64,000 bases of DNA. It comes from Prevotella sp. UBA2755 (GTDB lineage: Bacteria; Bacteroidota; Bacteroidia; Bacteroidales; Bacteroidaceae). The translations under genes were made by a program, and so were the position numbers. The notes below the pieces were generated by a model that made no database searches, was not told where the DNA came from, and was given only the letters and a program-made list of their open reading frames with translations. The stretch is from the NCBI GenBank assembly GCA_002353225.1, contig DEJF01000047.1, positions 22,641-86,640 of the forward strand. The letters run 5' to 3'. This document shows positions 1 to 8,119 of this stretch, piece by piece. The stretch's first letter is position 1. The number at the start of each line of letters is the position of its first letter.

Positions 1-282
1 GTTACGGGAGATGACTCGCTGCTCGATGGCGATAGCGGGAGGGATGCCCTTGATGAAGTCACACTCTGGTTTGTTCATACGTCCTAAGAACTGACGGGCA
101 TAACTCGACAGACTCTCTACATAACGGCGTTGCCCCTCGGCGTATAGTGTGTCGAAGGCGAGTGACGACTTACCACTGCCACTCACACCAGCCACCACCA
201 CCAGTTTGTTGCGTGGAATCTTCACGTCCACGTTCTTCAGGTTGTTAACCCTTGCTCCCTTTATCTCAATACAATCGCTCAT
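1..282 (-). CDS. uvrA: UvrA, excinuclease ABC subunit A (N-terminal part, cut by window edge)
   Basis: The reverse strand from 282 encodes the first 94 residues of UvrA, the DNA-damage recognition ATPase of nucleotide excision repair, and runs off the left edge. Visible are the N-terminal [11 protein letters not shown] stretch, the Walker A loop GVSGSGKSS, the segment [20 protein letters not shown] and [16 protein letters not shown], all standard for the first ATPase domain. The ATG at 280-282 gives the usual family N-terminus. A weak promoter-like ACTTTGC lies about 20 bases upstream on the same strand. The product acts in the cytoplasm with UvrB and UvrC. The identification is firm although only about a tenth of the gene is present. 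Confidence 0.95.
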   Translation of the reverse strand, partial: MSDCIEIKGARVNNLKNVDVKIPRNKLVVVAGVSGSGKSSLAFDTLYAEGQRRYVESLSSYARQFLGRMNKPECDFIKGIPPAIAIEQRVISRN

Positions 283-335
283 GATTTTCCTATATAATCC
301 GCAAAGTTCGGGAATTTTTCTGAGATATGCAAGAA

Positions 336-369
336 AAAAGTGAGTTACCTTTTCTGGTAACCCACTTTT
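336..369 (-). terminator. Hairpin terminator after uxaB
   Basis: The two arms 336-349 and 356-369 are complementary over 14 bases with one mismatch around a 6-base loop. On the reverse strand the hairpin is followed by a T-rich run. It sits just after the uxaB stop codon and before uvrA, so it most likely ends uxaB transcription. Confidence 0.75.
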
Positions 370-387
370 ATATATAATAATGTGTAA

Positions 388-1827
388 TTACAGGATTGTC
401 TTCACAGCCTCCAGCATACCCTTCTCCTGGATGAGGTCGAGGAACTGCTTCACCATTGTGTTCAGACCCTGAATCTTGTTGAGGTCCTCTGCCCAGATGA
501 ACTCTGCACCCAGTACACCGTCGGTAACCTTCTGAGTATCACCAGTTGCCCACAGTTCCTTCAACAAATCCATAATCTTCTGATCGTCGTTAGGAACAAT
601 CTCTGCACCGTCAGCACGCTTGCCACCCTTGTAGTAGGTGATGATAGCGGCAAGACCGAATACCAAGCCCTTAGGCAGCTCGCCCTTGCGCTCCAGATAG
701 GTCTTCACTCCGGGGAGGTCGCGAGCCTGGAACTTCGGGAAACTGTTGAGCATGATGCTCGTCACCTGATGGTCTACAAATGGGTTGTCGAAACGCTCCA
801 ATACGTCGGTAGCGAACTTCTCCAACTCGTCCATAGGAAGGTCGAGGGTCTGCATCAACTCGTCAAACTGTACTTTGTGGATGTACTTAGAGATCACCTC
901 ATGGTTGCAAGCGTCACGAACGATATTCACACCACTCAGATAAGCAACAGGAGAGAGCACGGTGTGCGGACCATTCAGCAGAGTCACCTTACGCTTGTGG
1001 TATGGCTCCTCTGAAGGAACGAACAATACATGCAGTCCGGCTTTGTCTGCGGGGAACTCCTTAGCCACATCTTTCGGAGCCTCGATAACCCACAGGTGGA
1101 AGTTCTCAGCCTGTACGACGAGGTTGTCACGATAGCCGACCTTCTCCTGAATCTCAGCAATCTCCTTGCGTGGGAAACCAGGAACGATACGGTCTACCAA
1201 TGTGGCATAGACACCACAGCACTCATCGAACCACTTCTTGAAGTCTGCGGGCAACTGCCACAACTCGATGTATTTATTGATGCAATCCTTCAGTACGTGA
1301 CCGTTGAGGAAGATCAACTCACATGGGAAGATGATGAGTCCCTTTGTGGGGTCACCATTGAAAGTCTGATAACGACGATACAGCAACTGTACCAGTTTAC
1401 CAGGATAAGAAGAAGCGGGTTTGTCGTCCAACTTACAAGCAGGATCGAAAGCGATACCAGCCTCTGTGGTGTTAGAGATCACGAAACGAATCTCTGGCTG
1501 GTCAGCAAGAGCCATGAAAGCATCATTCTGAGAATAAGGATTCAATGCACGGCTAATCACGTCGATACGCTCCAGCGTATTAACGGGCTGACCATTCTCA
1601 CGACCTTGCAGGTTCACGTGATACAGGCAGTCCTGACCGTTCAGCCACTCAGCCATACCCTTGTCGATAGGTTGTACTACAACAACAGAACCATTGAAAT
1701 TGGTCTTCTGGTCCATATTCCAGATAATCCAATCAACAAAAGCACGGAGGAAATTACCCTCACCAAACTGAATCACCTTTTCAGGCATAACGCTCTTAGG
1801 CGCAAAATGTTTGTTTAACGGTTTCAT
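388..1827 (-). CDS. uxaB: Tagaturonate reductase (altronate oxidoreductase)
   Basis: The 479-residue protein belongs to the mannitol dehydrogenase/UxaB family, which reduces tagaturonate to altronate with NADH in galacturonate (pectin sugar) catabolism in the cytoplasm. Supporting features are the N-terminal nucleotide-binding segment VIQFGEGNFLRAFVDW (residues about 18-33), the VISNTTEAGI motif near residue 115 and the VTLLNGPHTVLSPVAYLSG segment near residue 280, which carries the family Lys/Asn/His catalytic group. Length matches the family. It stands alone between its own promoter (1866-1874) and a terminator (336-369); no other hexuronate gene is adjacent. A related fructuronate or mannonate oxidoreductase role is possible, but the UxaB-like fit is best. 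Confidence 0.88.
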   Translation of the reverse strand: MKPLNKHFAPKSVMPEKVIQFGEGNFLRAFVDWIIWNMDQKTNFNGSVVVVQPIDKGMAEWLNGQDCLYHVNLQGRENGQPVNTLERIDVISRALNPYSQNDAFMALADQPEIRFVISNTTEAGIAFDPACKLDDKPASSYPGKLVQLLYRRYQTFNGDPTKGLIIFPCELIFLNGHVLKDCINKYIELWQLPADFKKWFDECCGVYATLVDRIVPGFPRKEIAEIQEKVGYRDNLVVQAENFHLWVIEAPKDVAKEFPADKAGLHVLFVPSEEPYHKRKVTLLNGPHTVLSPVAYLSGVNIVRDACNHEVISKYIHKVQFDELMQTLDLPMDELEKFATDVLERFDNPFVDHQVTSIMLNSFPKFQARDLPGVKTYLERKGELPKGLVFGLAAIITYYKGGKRADGAEIVPNDDQKIMDLLKELWATGDTQKVTDGVLGAEFIWAEDLNKIQGLNTMVKQFLDLIQEKGMLEAVKTIL

Positions 1828-1865
1828 AATATTAATAATGTTTTAATTGATTTGTTTTATGTCGT

Positions 1866-1874
1866 GCAAAGATA
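1866..1874 (-). promoter_or_regulatory. Promoter -7 element for uxaB
   Basis: On the reverse strand the sequence TATCTTTGC matches the Bacteroidota -7 consensus TAnnTTTGC exactly, with a TTTGG about 20 bases upstream as the -33 element. It lies about 39 bases before the uxaB start. Confidence 0.8.
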
Positions 1875-1912
1875 GTGACTTTTTTCTTTATTACCAAATA
1901 TTGGCAAGAAAA

Positions 1913-1945
1913 TTTGCAAACATCAGAATTTTGTATTATCTTTGC
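1913..1945 (+). promoter_or_regulatory. Promoter for ppdK (TTTG, 20 bases, TATCTTTGC)
   Basis: A -33 TTTG at 1913-1916 and a -7 TATCTTTGC at 1937-1945 are separated by 20 bases, the standard Bacteroidota primary sigma factor spacing. It points to ppdK at 2000 and is divergent from the uxaB promoter. Confidence 0.85.
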
Positions 1946-1999
1946 AGGACTATTGAGATATCATTTAATGTTAACATATAATAATACATTGCTAATCTT

Positions 2000-4720
2000 A
2001 TGAGCCAAAAAAGAGTTTATACCTTTGGTAACGGAAAAGCTGAAGGTAACGCAAAGATGCGTGAGGAACTGGGTGGTAAGGGTGCTAACCTTGCTGAGAT
2101 GAACCTGATTGGTGTTCCCGTTCCTCCAGGTTTTACAATCACAACAGACTGCTGTAACGAGTACTATCAGGTTGGTCAGGAGAAAATTATGGAACTCCTG
2201 AACGATGACGTGATGGCTGCCGTTAAGCATATCGAGGGTCTGATGAATTCTAAGTTCGGTGACAAGGAGAATCCTCTGCTTGTTTCTGTACGTTCTGGTG
2301 CTCGTGCTTCTATGCCAGGTATGATGGACACCATTCTGAACCTTGGTCTGAATGACGAGGTGGCAGAGGGAATGGTGAAGAAGACCAACAATCCTCACTT
2401 CGTATATGACTCTTATCGTCGTTTCGTTCAGATGTACGGTGATGTCGTATTGGAGATGAAGCCCGTGAACAAAGAGGATATTGATCCATTCGAGGAGATT
2501 ATCGAGAAGGTGAAGGCTGAGCGTGGCGTGAAGCTGGATAAGGACCTGAGCGTTGACGAGTTGAAGAAACTCGTTCAGTTGTTCAAGGCTGCCATCAAGG
2601 AGCGCACCGGTAAGAGTTTCCCCGACGATCCTATCGAGCAACTCTGGGGTGCTATCTGCGCTGTGTTCCGTTCTTGGATGAACGAGCGTGCTATCCTCTA
2701 TCGTAAGATGGAGGGAATCCCCGACGAGTGGGGTACTGCCGTATCTGTAATGGCAATGGTATTCGGTAACATGGGTGACACCTCTGCTACAGGTGTTTGC
2801 TTCAGCCGTGACGCTGCCAACGGTGAGAACGTGTTCAACGGTGAGTATCTTGTAAATGCTCAAGGTGAGGACGTTGTTGCCGGTATCCGCACACCACAGC
2901 AGATTACAAAACTCGGTTCTCAGCGTTGGGCTGAGCGTGCTGGTATCTCTGAGGCTGAGCGTGTAACTAAGTATCCTTCTATGGAGGAGGCTATGCCAGA
3001 GATCTATGCTCAGTTGAACGGTATTCAGGAGAAACTGGAAGAGCACTATCGTGACATGCAGGATATGGAGTTCACCGTACAGGAGGGCAAACTGTGGTTC
3101 CTCCAGACACGTAACGGTAAGCGTACAGGTGCCGCTATGGTGAAGATCGCTATCGACCTGCTCCACGAGGGTAAGATTGACGAGAAGACTGCTATCCTGC
3201 GTTGTGAGCCTCAGAAGCTCGATGAACTGTTGCACCCCATCTTCGATAAGAAGGCACTGACTTCTGCCAAGGTGATTGCACAGGGTCTGCCTGCTTCTCC
3301 TGGTGCTGCGTGTGGTCAGATCGTGTTCCACGCTGACGATGCTCAGGAGTGGCACAAGGACGGTCACAAGGTGGTTCTCGTTCGTATCGAGACTTCTCCA
3401 GAGGACCTCGCTGGTATGTCTGCCGCTGAGGGTATCCTGACCGCACGTGGTGGTATGACCTCTCACGCTGCCGTTGTGGCTCGTGGTATGGGTAAGTGCT
3501 GCGTATCAGGTGTCGGCTCACTGAATGTAAGTTATAAGGACAAGACCGTAGAGATTGACGGTATTAAGTATAAGGAGGGTGACTATATCTCTCTGAATGG
3601 TACAACTGGTCAGGTTTATGCTGGCGAGGTTCCCACTAAGGCTGCAGAGTTGAGTGGTGACTTCAAGGAGTTGATGGACCTCTGCGACAAGTACACCAAG
3701 TTGCAGGTTCGTACCAATGCTGATACTCCACACGACGCACAGGTTGCCCGCAACTTCGGTGCCAAGGGTATTGGTCTGACACGTACAGAGCACATGTTCT
3801 TCGAGGACAAGAAGATCATCGCTATGCGTGAGATGATCCTGTCTAAGGACGCTGCTGGTCGTGAGAAGGCTCTCGCTAAGTTGCTGCCTTACCAGAAGGC
3901 TGACTTCAAGGGCATCTTGGAGGCTATGGACGGTCTGCCCGTGAATATCCGTCTGTTGGATCCCCCTCTCCACGAGTTCGTTCCCCACGATATTGCTGGT
4001 CAGGAGACGATGGCAAAGGAGATGGGTGTAAGCGTAGAGGATATCAAGCGTCGTGTTGACTCTCTCGCAGAGAACAACCCAATGCTGGGTCACCGTGGTT
4101 GCCGTCTGGGTATCACCTTCCCTGAGATCACCGCTATGCAGACTCGTGCCATCCTCGGTGCTGCCTGCGAGTTGAAGAAGGAGGGTAAGAACCCAATGCC
4201 AGAGATCATGGTTCCGCTGATTGGTACGCTCTATGAGTTGAAGCAGCAGAAAGAGGTTATCCAGGCTGCCGCTAAGGAGGTATTCGCTGAGTATGGTATG
4301 GAGGTAGAGTTTGAGATTGGTACGATGATTGAGATTCCTCGTGCTGCTCTGACTGCAGACCGCATTGCTACTGAGGCTCAGTATTTCTCCTTCGGTACCA
4401 ACGACCTGACACAGATGACCTTCGGTTACAGCCGTGACGATATCGCTTCGTTCCTGCCTGTATACCTTGATAAGAAGATCCTGAAGGTTGATCCATTCCA
4501 GGTTCTCGACCAGAAGGGTGTTGGTAAACTGATCAAGTATGCAGTGAAGGCTGGTCGTGAGGTTCGTCCAGAACTCCGTTGCGGTATCTGTGGTGAGCAT
4601 GGTGGTGAGCCAAGCAGTGTGAAGTTCTGTGCTAAGATCGGCATGAACTATGCATCTTGCTCTCCATTCCGTGTGCCCATCGCACGCCTCGCCGCCGCGC
4701 AGGCAGCCGTTGAGGAGTAA
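2000..4720 (+). CDS. ppdK: Pyruvate, phosphate dikinase
   Basis: This 906-residue enzyme interconverts pyruvate, ATP and phosphate with phosphoenolpyruvate, AMP and pyrophosphate, central to glycolysis/gluconeogenesis in anaerobes. Domains in order: ATP-grasp nucleotide-binding region (GGKGANLAEM near residue 25, VRSGARASMPGMMDT near 98), swivelling phosphohistidine domain with the catalytic histidine in GGMTSHAAVVARG (His489), and a C-terminal PEP/pyruvate barrel ending with RCGICGEHGGEP, which holds the catalytic cysteine. Length is typical. It is a single-gene unit with its own promoter (1913-1945) and terminator (4738-4786). Long open frames on the opposite strand are codon-usage shadows. 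Confidence 0.97.
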   Translation: MSQKRVYTFGNGKAEGNAKMREELGGKGANLAEMNLIGVPVPPGFTITTDCCNEYYQVGQEKIMELLNDDVMAAVKHIEGLMNSKFGDKENPLLVSVRSGARASMPGMMDTILNLGLNDEVAEGMVKKTNNPHFVYDSYRRFVQMYGDVVLEMKPVNKEDIDPFEEIIEKVKAERGVKLDKDLSVDELKKLVQLFKAAIKERTGKSFPDDPIEQLWGAICAVFRSWMNERAILYRKMEGIPDEWGTAVSVMAMVFGNMGDTSATGVCFSRDAANGENVFNGEYLVNAQGEDVVAGIRTPQQITKLGSQRWAERAGISEAERVTKYPSMEEAMPEIYAQLNGIQEKLEEHYRDMQDMEFTVQEGKLWFLQTRNGKRTGAAMVKIAIDLLHEGKIDEKTAILRCEPQKLDELLHPIFDKKALTSAKVIAQGLPASPGAACGQIVFHADDAQEWHKDGHKVVLVRIETSPEDLAGMSAAEGILTARGGMTSHAAVVARGMGKCCVSGVGSLNVSYKDKTVEIDGIKYKEGDYISLNGTTGQVYAGEVPTKAAELSGDFKELMDLCDKYTKLQVRTNADTPHDAQVARNFGAKGIGLTRTEHMFFEDKKIIAMREMILSKDAAGREKALAKLLPYQKADFKGILEAMDGLPVNIRLLDPPLHEFVPHDIAGQETMAKEMGVSVEDIKRRVDSLAENNPMLGHRGCRLGITFPEITAMQTRAILGAACELKKEGKNPMPEIMVPLIGTLYELKQQKEVIQAAAKEVFAEYGMEVEFEIGTMIEIPRAALTADRIATEAQYFSFGTNDLTQMTFGYSRDDIASFLPVYLDKKILKVDPFQVLDQKGVGKLIKYAVKAGREVRPELRCGICGEHGGEPSSVKFCAKIGMNYASCSPFRVPIARLAAAQAAVEE

Positions 4721-4737
4721 GTATATATATTCAAAAT

Positions 4738-4786
4738 AAAAGATGAGCGTAACTCTAACTTGAGGTTGCGCTCATCTTTTTTTATT
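4738..4786 (+). terminator. Rho-independent terminator of ppdK
   Basis: Arms 4738-4753 and 4765-4780 pair over 16 bases with one G-T wobble, followed by a T run to 4783 and further T-rich sequence. It begins 17 bases after the ppdK stop. Bases 4787-4949 then hold no gene that could be recognised. Confidence 0.9.
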
Positions 4787-4949
4787 TCGACTGATGCCTG
4801 TGGAGAGCAGAGCCATGAGTTGTTTCACGATATAGGCAGTGCGGTCCGTATGCGAGTCTGTGGCTTCACGCTGGGCGTGGACCTCAAAAATGTGCAAAAA
4901 GTGAAAATTGTGACGTAATTTGTGAAAGCAAAGTATCAGAAAAATTTCG

Positions 4950-4958
4950 TACCTTTGC
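4950..4958 (+). promoter_or_regulatory. Promoter -7 element before the flavodoxin operon
   Basis: TACCTTTGC matches the Bacteroidota -7 consensus and lies 27 bases before the chosen flavodoxin start at 4985. It falls inside the longest possible open frame, which argues that translation begins after it. No convincing -33 TTTG is present at the right distance. Confidence 0.65.
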
Positions 4959-4984
4959 ACCGTAAACTTAAAAACAATAAGATA

Positions 4985-5665
4985 ATGGATTTCAGTAATC
5001 GTTTTTCAGAAATGCTTGCATCAGCAAGAATGTCAATGAAACTGATACTTGTATCAGTTATGTGTATGTTGGTCTCCACTGCATGTGGTGGAAACACGAA
5101 GAAAGAAACAACTGTAAGTGAACAAACAACTGCAAAAGGGAAAACAGTTATGGCTAAAAACGGAAAGGCATTAGTCGTGTTCTTCTCACATGCTGGAGAC
5201 AACTACGCAGTAGGAAACATCAAGGTGGGCAACACGAAGATAGTTGCCGACTACATCTCGGAGTTGACGGGTGCCGACCAGTTTGAGATTGTGACCCATA
5301 AGTACGACGGAATGGCATACAAGCCCCTATGCGACCTCGCCAAGAAGGAGCAGCAAAATGGTGAACTGCCTGCATTCGAAGGAAGCGTTGATGTCTCGAA
5401 ATATAACGTCATCTTCATCGGCGGTCCCGTCTGGTGGGGCACCTATCCGCAGGTGATGTTCACGTTTTTCAAGAAGTACGACTTGAACGGCAAGACCATC
5501 ATCCCCTTTACCACTCACGAAGGCTCTGGTCTTGGCAGTTGCGTGAAGGACGTGAAGAAAGCCTATCCGAAAGCCACCGTCGAGCAGGGATTCAGTATCT
5601 ATGGTCATGATGTGCGTACAGGGAAAGCAAGAGTTGAGAAATGGATTAAAAGACTTGGTTATTAA
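4985..5665 (+). CDS. Flavodoxin-family protein, probable lipoprotein
   Basis: The frame is open from 4922, but the promoter at 4950-4958 makes ATG 4985 the better start (226 residues); ATG 5036 would give a shorter signal sequence. A hydrophobic N-terminal segment ends in VSTAC, a possible but imperfect lipobox, so the protein is probably exported and lipid anchored. The rest is a long-chain flavodoxin-like fold: LVVFFSHAGDNYAVGNIKVG is the FMN phosphate loop with an insertion, VIFIGGPVWWGTYP the second flavin loop. It likely binds FMN and transfers electrons. It leads an apparent operon with an aldo/keto reductase 13 bases downstream and an AraC regulator. Its partner and substrate are unknown. 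Confidence 0.8.
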   Translation: MDFSNRFSEMLASARMSMKLILVSVMCMLVSTACGGNTKKETTVSEQTTAKGKTVMAKNGKALVVFFSHAGDNYAVGNIKVGNTKIVADYISELTGADQFEIVTHKYDGMAYKPLCDLAKKEQQNGELPAFEGSVDVSKYNVIFIGGPVWWGTYPQVMFTFFKKYDLNGKTIIPFTTHEGSGLGSCVKDVKKAYPKATVEQGFSIYGHDVRTGKARVEKWIKRLGY

Positions 5666-5678
5666 AAAATAGAAGATC

Positions 5679-6524
5679 ATGGAATATATTAAATTATATA
5701 ATGGTGTTGAGATGCCGACTTTGGGCTACGGCGTGTTTCTGGTAAGCCCAGACGAGTGTGAACGTTGCGTAAGTGATGCTTTGAGCGTAGGTTATCGACT
5801 GATTGACACGGCACAGGCATACCAGAATGAGGAAGGTGTGGGTAATGCCTGGCGCAAGAGCGGTATCAAGCGTGAGGATTTGTTTCTCGTGACGAAGGTG
5901 TGGATCTCGAACAATGGTGAGGAAAAGGCAGCCAAGAGCATTGACGAGAGTCTGCGCAAGTTGCAGACGGAGTATATTGACCTGTTGCTTATCCATCAGG
6001 CATATGGTGATGTGTTCGGCACATGGAGAGCAATGGAGAAAGCCTATCGTGCAGGTAAGGTACGTGCTATCGGCGTGAGCAACTTCCAAGCAGGCCGTTT
6101 CTTCGACTTCGCCCACTATGCAGAACTGAAGCCGATGGTGAACCAGTTGGAGTGTAACACACTCAGTCAGCAGACGGGTATCGAACCCATTCTCAATGAG
6201 TTTGGCACCAAGATGATGGCATGGTACCCACTCGGTGGACAGGGCACTGGTGACATTGTGAAAAGCGAGTTGTTGGCTGCCATCGGTGCCAAGTACAACA
6301 AGACAGCCGCACAGGTAGCCCTTCGCTGGCTCACCCAACGTGGTATCGTGGCTATTCCCAAGTCGAGTCATAAGGAGCGCATGGAGCAGAACATTGACAT
6401 CTTCGACTTCACTTTGTCAGACGATGAAAAGGCACAGATCGCCAAAATGAACCAGCACGACGCAGGCACCAGAAATTTCGGTGACCCGCAATTCGTGAAG
6501 TATCTCATTGAAACATACGGTTGA
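5679..6524 (+). CDS. Aldo/keto reductase (cytoplasmic)
   Basis: This 281-residue TIM-barrel oxidoreductase has the full aldo/keto reductase catalytic tetrad: Asp43 and Tyr48 in LIDTAQAYQNE, Lys73 in LVTKVW and His106 in LLLIHQ. The NADPH-binding C-terminal pattern VAIPKSSHKERMEQN (near residue 228) is also present. It resembles the 2,5-diketo-gluconate reductase type subgroup, but the substrate cannot be told from sequence. It lacks a signal peptide, unlike the second copy at 8120. It follows the flavodoxin gene by 13 bases and is followed immediately by an AraC-type regulator, so the three are likely co-transcribed. Confidence 0.92.
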   Translation: MEYIKLYNGVEMPTLGYGVFLVSPDECERCVSDALSVGYRLIDTAQAYQNEEGVGNAWRKSGIKREDLFLVTKVWISNNGEEKAAKSIDESLRKLQTEYIDLLLIHQAYGDVFGTWRAMEKAYRAGKVRAIGVSNFQAGRFFDFAHYAELKPMVNQLECNTLSQQTGIEPILNEFGTKMMAWYPLGGQGTGDIVKSELLAAIGAKYNKTAAQVALRWLTQRGIVAIPKSSHKERMEQNIDIFDFTLSDDEKAQIAKMNQHDAGTRNFGDPQFVKYLIETYG

Positions 6525-6538
6525 GCGAGAGCAGAGTC

Positions 6539-7348
6539 ATGCATACTTACGGATGCGATCTGATTAACACGAAGTGCGACGGACGGCAGGTGACAGAGTT
6601 CGTCGGCAAGTATCATGTGCACGTCCTTGTGCGACAGGGACAGATGACGTTCTCTGACGGTAAGAATTCATTCACTTCTCAGCAAGGTGACCTCGTCATC
6701 TGGCAGATGTCGAACACGATTCAGCGCATCGAGTGTTCGGATGATTTCAATGCCGACGTGCTGTTGCTTTCTGGAGAGTTCCTCCAGCAGTTCAATCCAG
6801 AGATGGTTTGGGCATCAAAGGGATTTGTGTTCATCCGCATCAATCCGTCGTTCCATCTTGACGAAGAAGCTCAGCGGCTGATGGATAATGACTTTGTGCT
6901 GTTCCGTAATCGTCTGGTAATGCCTGAGTCTGGTTTCAAACGCGAGGTGTTAGGTCGCGTGATGCAGATATTCATCTACGACCTTTGGACTGTTTGCCAG
7001 CACGGTCTGTCACAGATGGATACAAGCGATAATACGGCACGGATATTCTTGCGGTTCCTTGCATTGACTCAACAGCATGCCAGGACGGAGCGAGAAGTTG
7101 CCTTCTATGCCAATCTACTCTGCATCACCCCGAAGTATCTTTCACAGGTGAGCCGGACCATTACGGGTCTGCCCGCTTCACAATGGATTCAATACTATGC
7201 TGCATTTGAACTGGTATCCCTGCTCAATGACACAACGAAGACGCTAACCGAAGTGTCAGACCTGATGCACTTTGAGAACGCATCGCATTTCTCTCGCTAT
7301 GTGAAGAAAACACTTGGGAAATCACCTTCAGAGTATCGGAATAAGTAA
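6539..7348 (+). CDS. AraC-family transcriptional regulator
   Basis: This is a one-component regulator of about 269 residues. The N-terminal 150 residues form a cupin-like sensing domain (GQMTFSDGKNSF..QGDLVIWQ). The C-terminal 100 residues form a double helix-turn-helix: first FYANLLCITPKYLSQVSRTI, second ending in MHFENASHFSRYVKKTLG and KSPSEYR, the usual AraC signature. The frame is open back to a TTG at 6521 overlapping the aldo/keto reductase stop, but ATG 6539 is preferred. Position at the end of a flavodoxin-reductase operon suggests it controls this redox cluster, possibly also the acetyltransferase and reductase downstream. The effector is unknown. Confidence 0.9.
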   Translation: MHTYGCDLINTKCDGRQVTEFVGKYHVHVLVRQGQMTFSDGKNSFTSQQGDLVIWQMSNTIQRIECSDDFNADVLLLSGEFLQQFNPEMVWASKGFVFIRINPSFHLDEEAQRLMDNDFVLFRNRLVMPESGFKREVLGRVMQIFIYDLWTVCQHGLSQMDTSDNTARIFLRFLALTQQHARTEREVAFYANLLCITPKYLSQVSRTITGLPASQWIQYYAAFELVSLLNDTTKTLTEVSDLMHFENASHFSRYVKKTLGKSPSEYRNK

Positions 7349-7373
7349 CCTTCTGTAAAATATGAAAGTTTGG

Positions 7374-7405
7374 AGGCAATTCGTGTAACGACGGATTGCC
7401 TTTTT
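7374..7405 (+). terminator. Terminator after the AraC regulator
   Basis: AGGCAAT at 7374-7380 pairs with ATTGCCT at 7395-7401, with further pairing inside, followed by a run of five T. It ends the flavodoxin/reductase/AraC unit just before a new promoter. Confidence 0.75.
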
Positions 7406-7410
7406 CGTCG

Positions 7411-7419
7411 TACCTTTGC
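7411..7419 (+). promoter_or_regulatory. Promoter -7 element before the acetyltransferase
   Basis: TACCTTTGC is a perfect Bacteroidota -7 match lying 6 bases after the terminator T run. It would start a leader of about 80 bases, containing GAAGAATGAAG repeats, before the ATG at 7509. Confidence 0.75.
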
Positions 7420-7429
7420 AGCCAGAAAA

Positions 7430-7461
7430 GTGAAGAATGAAGAGTGAAGAATGAAGAATTT
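7430..7461 (+). repeat. GTGAAGAATGAAGA repeat array in an untranslated leader
   Basis: The motif TGAAGAATGAAGA occurs twice in tandem, followed by AATTTGC. The same motif family recurs in this window at 11080-11108, 19842-19872 and 43970-43990 and, in a diverged form, at 63868-63904. Here it lies between the promoter at 7411 and the acetyltransferase start. After it comes a run of TAGTAAAT-like repeats up to 7506. Confidence 0.8.
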
Positions 7462-7508
7462 GCTTCCGCTCTTGAAATAGTAAATCGTAAATTGTCAAAT
7501 AGTAAATT

Positions 7509-8096
7509 ATGCAAGGTATTTTCGAGCAATTAAGATCAGGGGCTGATGTCGATATGGCAACACCAGCGTATGCAGAGGCCATCAAGCACATGACCGACTG
7601 CGCCAACATTTGTTTTAAGATTAACACGACGGCTCCGCTGCCAGAACAGATTCGCCCATTGGAGGAACAACTCTTTGGCGGCAATCTCGACCAGACGAGT
7701 TATCTGATGCCACCTGTTCAGATTGATTTCGCCTGCCAGATGAAGATAGGCAAGGGCGTATTCGTGAACCACTCGCTGACCTGTATGGCGGCTGGTGGCA
7801 TCACCATCGATGACGGTGTGATGATCGGACCTAACGTTCGCATCGTCACCGACAACCATGATTTCGATAACCGTATGGTGCTCCGCTGCAAACCCGTACA
7901 CATCGGTCGTAATGCCTGGATTGGTGTGGGAGCGATCATCCTGCCTGGCGTGACCATCGGCGAGAATGCTGTTGTTGCCGCTGGAGCAGTTGTGACAAAA
8001 GATGTCGCTCCGAATACCATTGTAGGTGGTAATCCTGCTAAGTTTATTAAAAGCCTCACCCCCAACCCCTCTCCAAAGGGCGAGGGGAGTAAATAG
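7509..8096 (+). CDS. Sugar O-acetyltransferase, left-handed beta-helix (maltose/galactoside type)
   Basis: The 195-residue protein has an N-terminal helical cap (about residues 1-60) and hexapeptide repeats forming a left-handed beta-helix (IGKGVFVN, ITIDDGVMIGPNV, IGRNAWIGVGAIILPGVTIGENAVVAAGAVV). The catalytic histidine of the maltose/galactoside acetyltransferase group is in IVTDNHDFD (about residue 117). It transfers acetyl from acetyl-CoA to a sugar hydroxyl in the cytoplasm; the acceptor is unknown. The natural end is near residue 182 (GGNPAKFIK); the last 14 residues (SLTPNPSPKGEGSK) are encoded by an interspersed repeat also found inside the Res gene at about 49.8 kb. It sits between two redox transcription units. 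Confidence 0.9.
   Translation: MQGIFEQLRSGADVDMATPAYAEAIKHMTDCANICFKINTTAPLPEQIRPLEEQLFGGNLDQTSYLMPPVQIDFACQMKIGKGVFVNHSLTCMAAGGITIDDGVMIGPNVRIVTDNHDFDNRMVLRCKPVHIGRNAWIGVGAIILPGVTIGENAVVAAGAVVTKDVAPNTIVGGNPAKFIKSLTPNPSPKGEGSK
8051..8093 (+). repeat. Interspersed GC-rich repeat forming the acetyltransferase C-terminus
   Basis: A hairpin-forming element (CCCCTCTCC ... GGGCGAGGGG) is read in frame as LTPNPSPKGEG at the end of the acetyltransferase. A close copy lies inside the Res gene at 49819-49862, where it is read as LTPSPKGEG. It is not needed by the enzyme fold. Confidence 0.8.
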
Positions 8097-8119
8097 TACC
8101 CACAAAAAAATCCAAAACG

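Noticed and set aside
1030..1818. 262-codon frame opposite uxaB
   Set aside because: Antisense shadow of a conserved gene; no recognisable domain or start context.
1961..4600. Two long open frames (501 and 360 codons) on the strand opposite ppdK
   Set aside because: They mirror the strongly biased codon use of ppdK, have no family resemblance, no promoter, and composition (many Leu/His/Thr) typical of antisense shadows.
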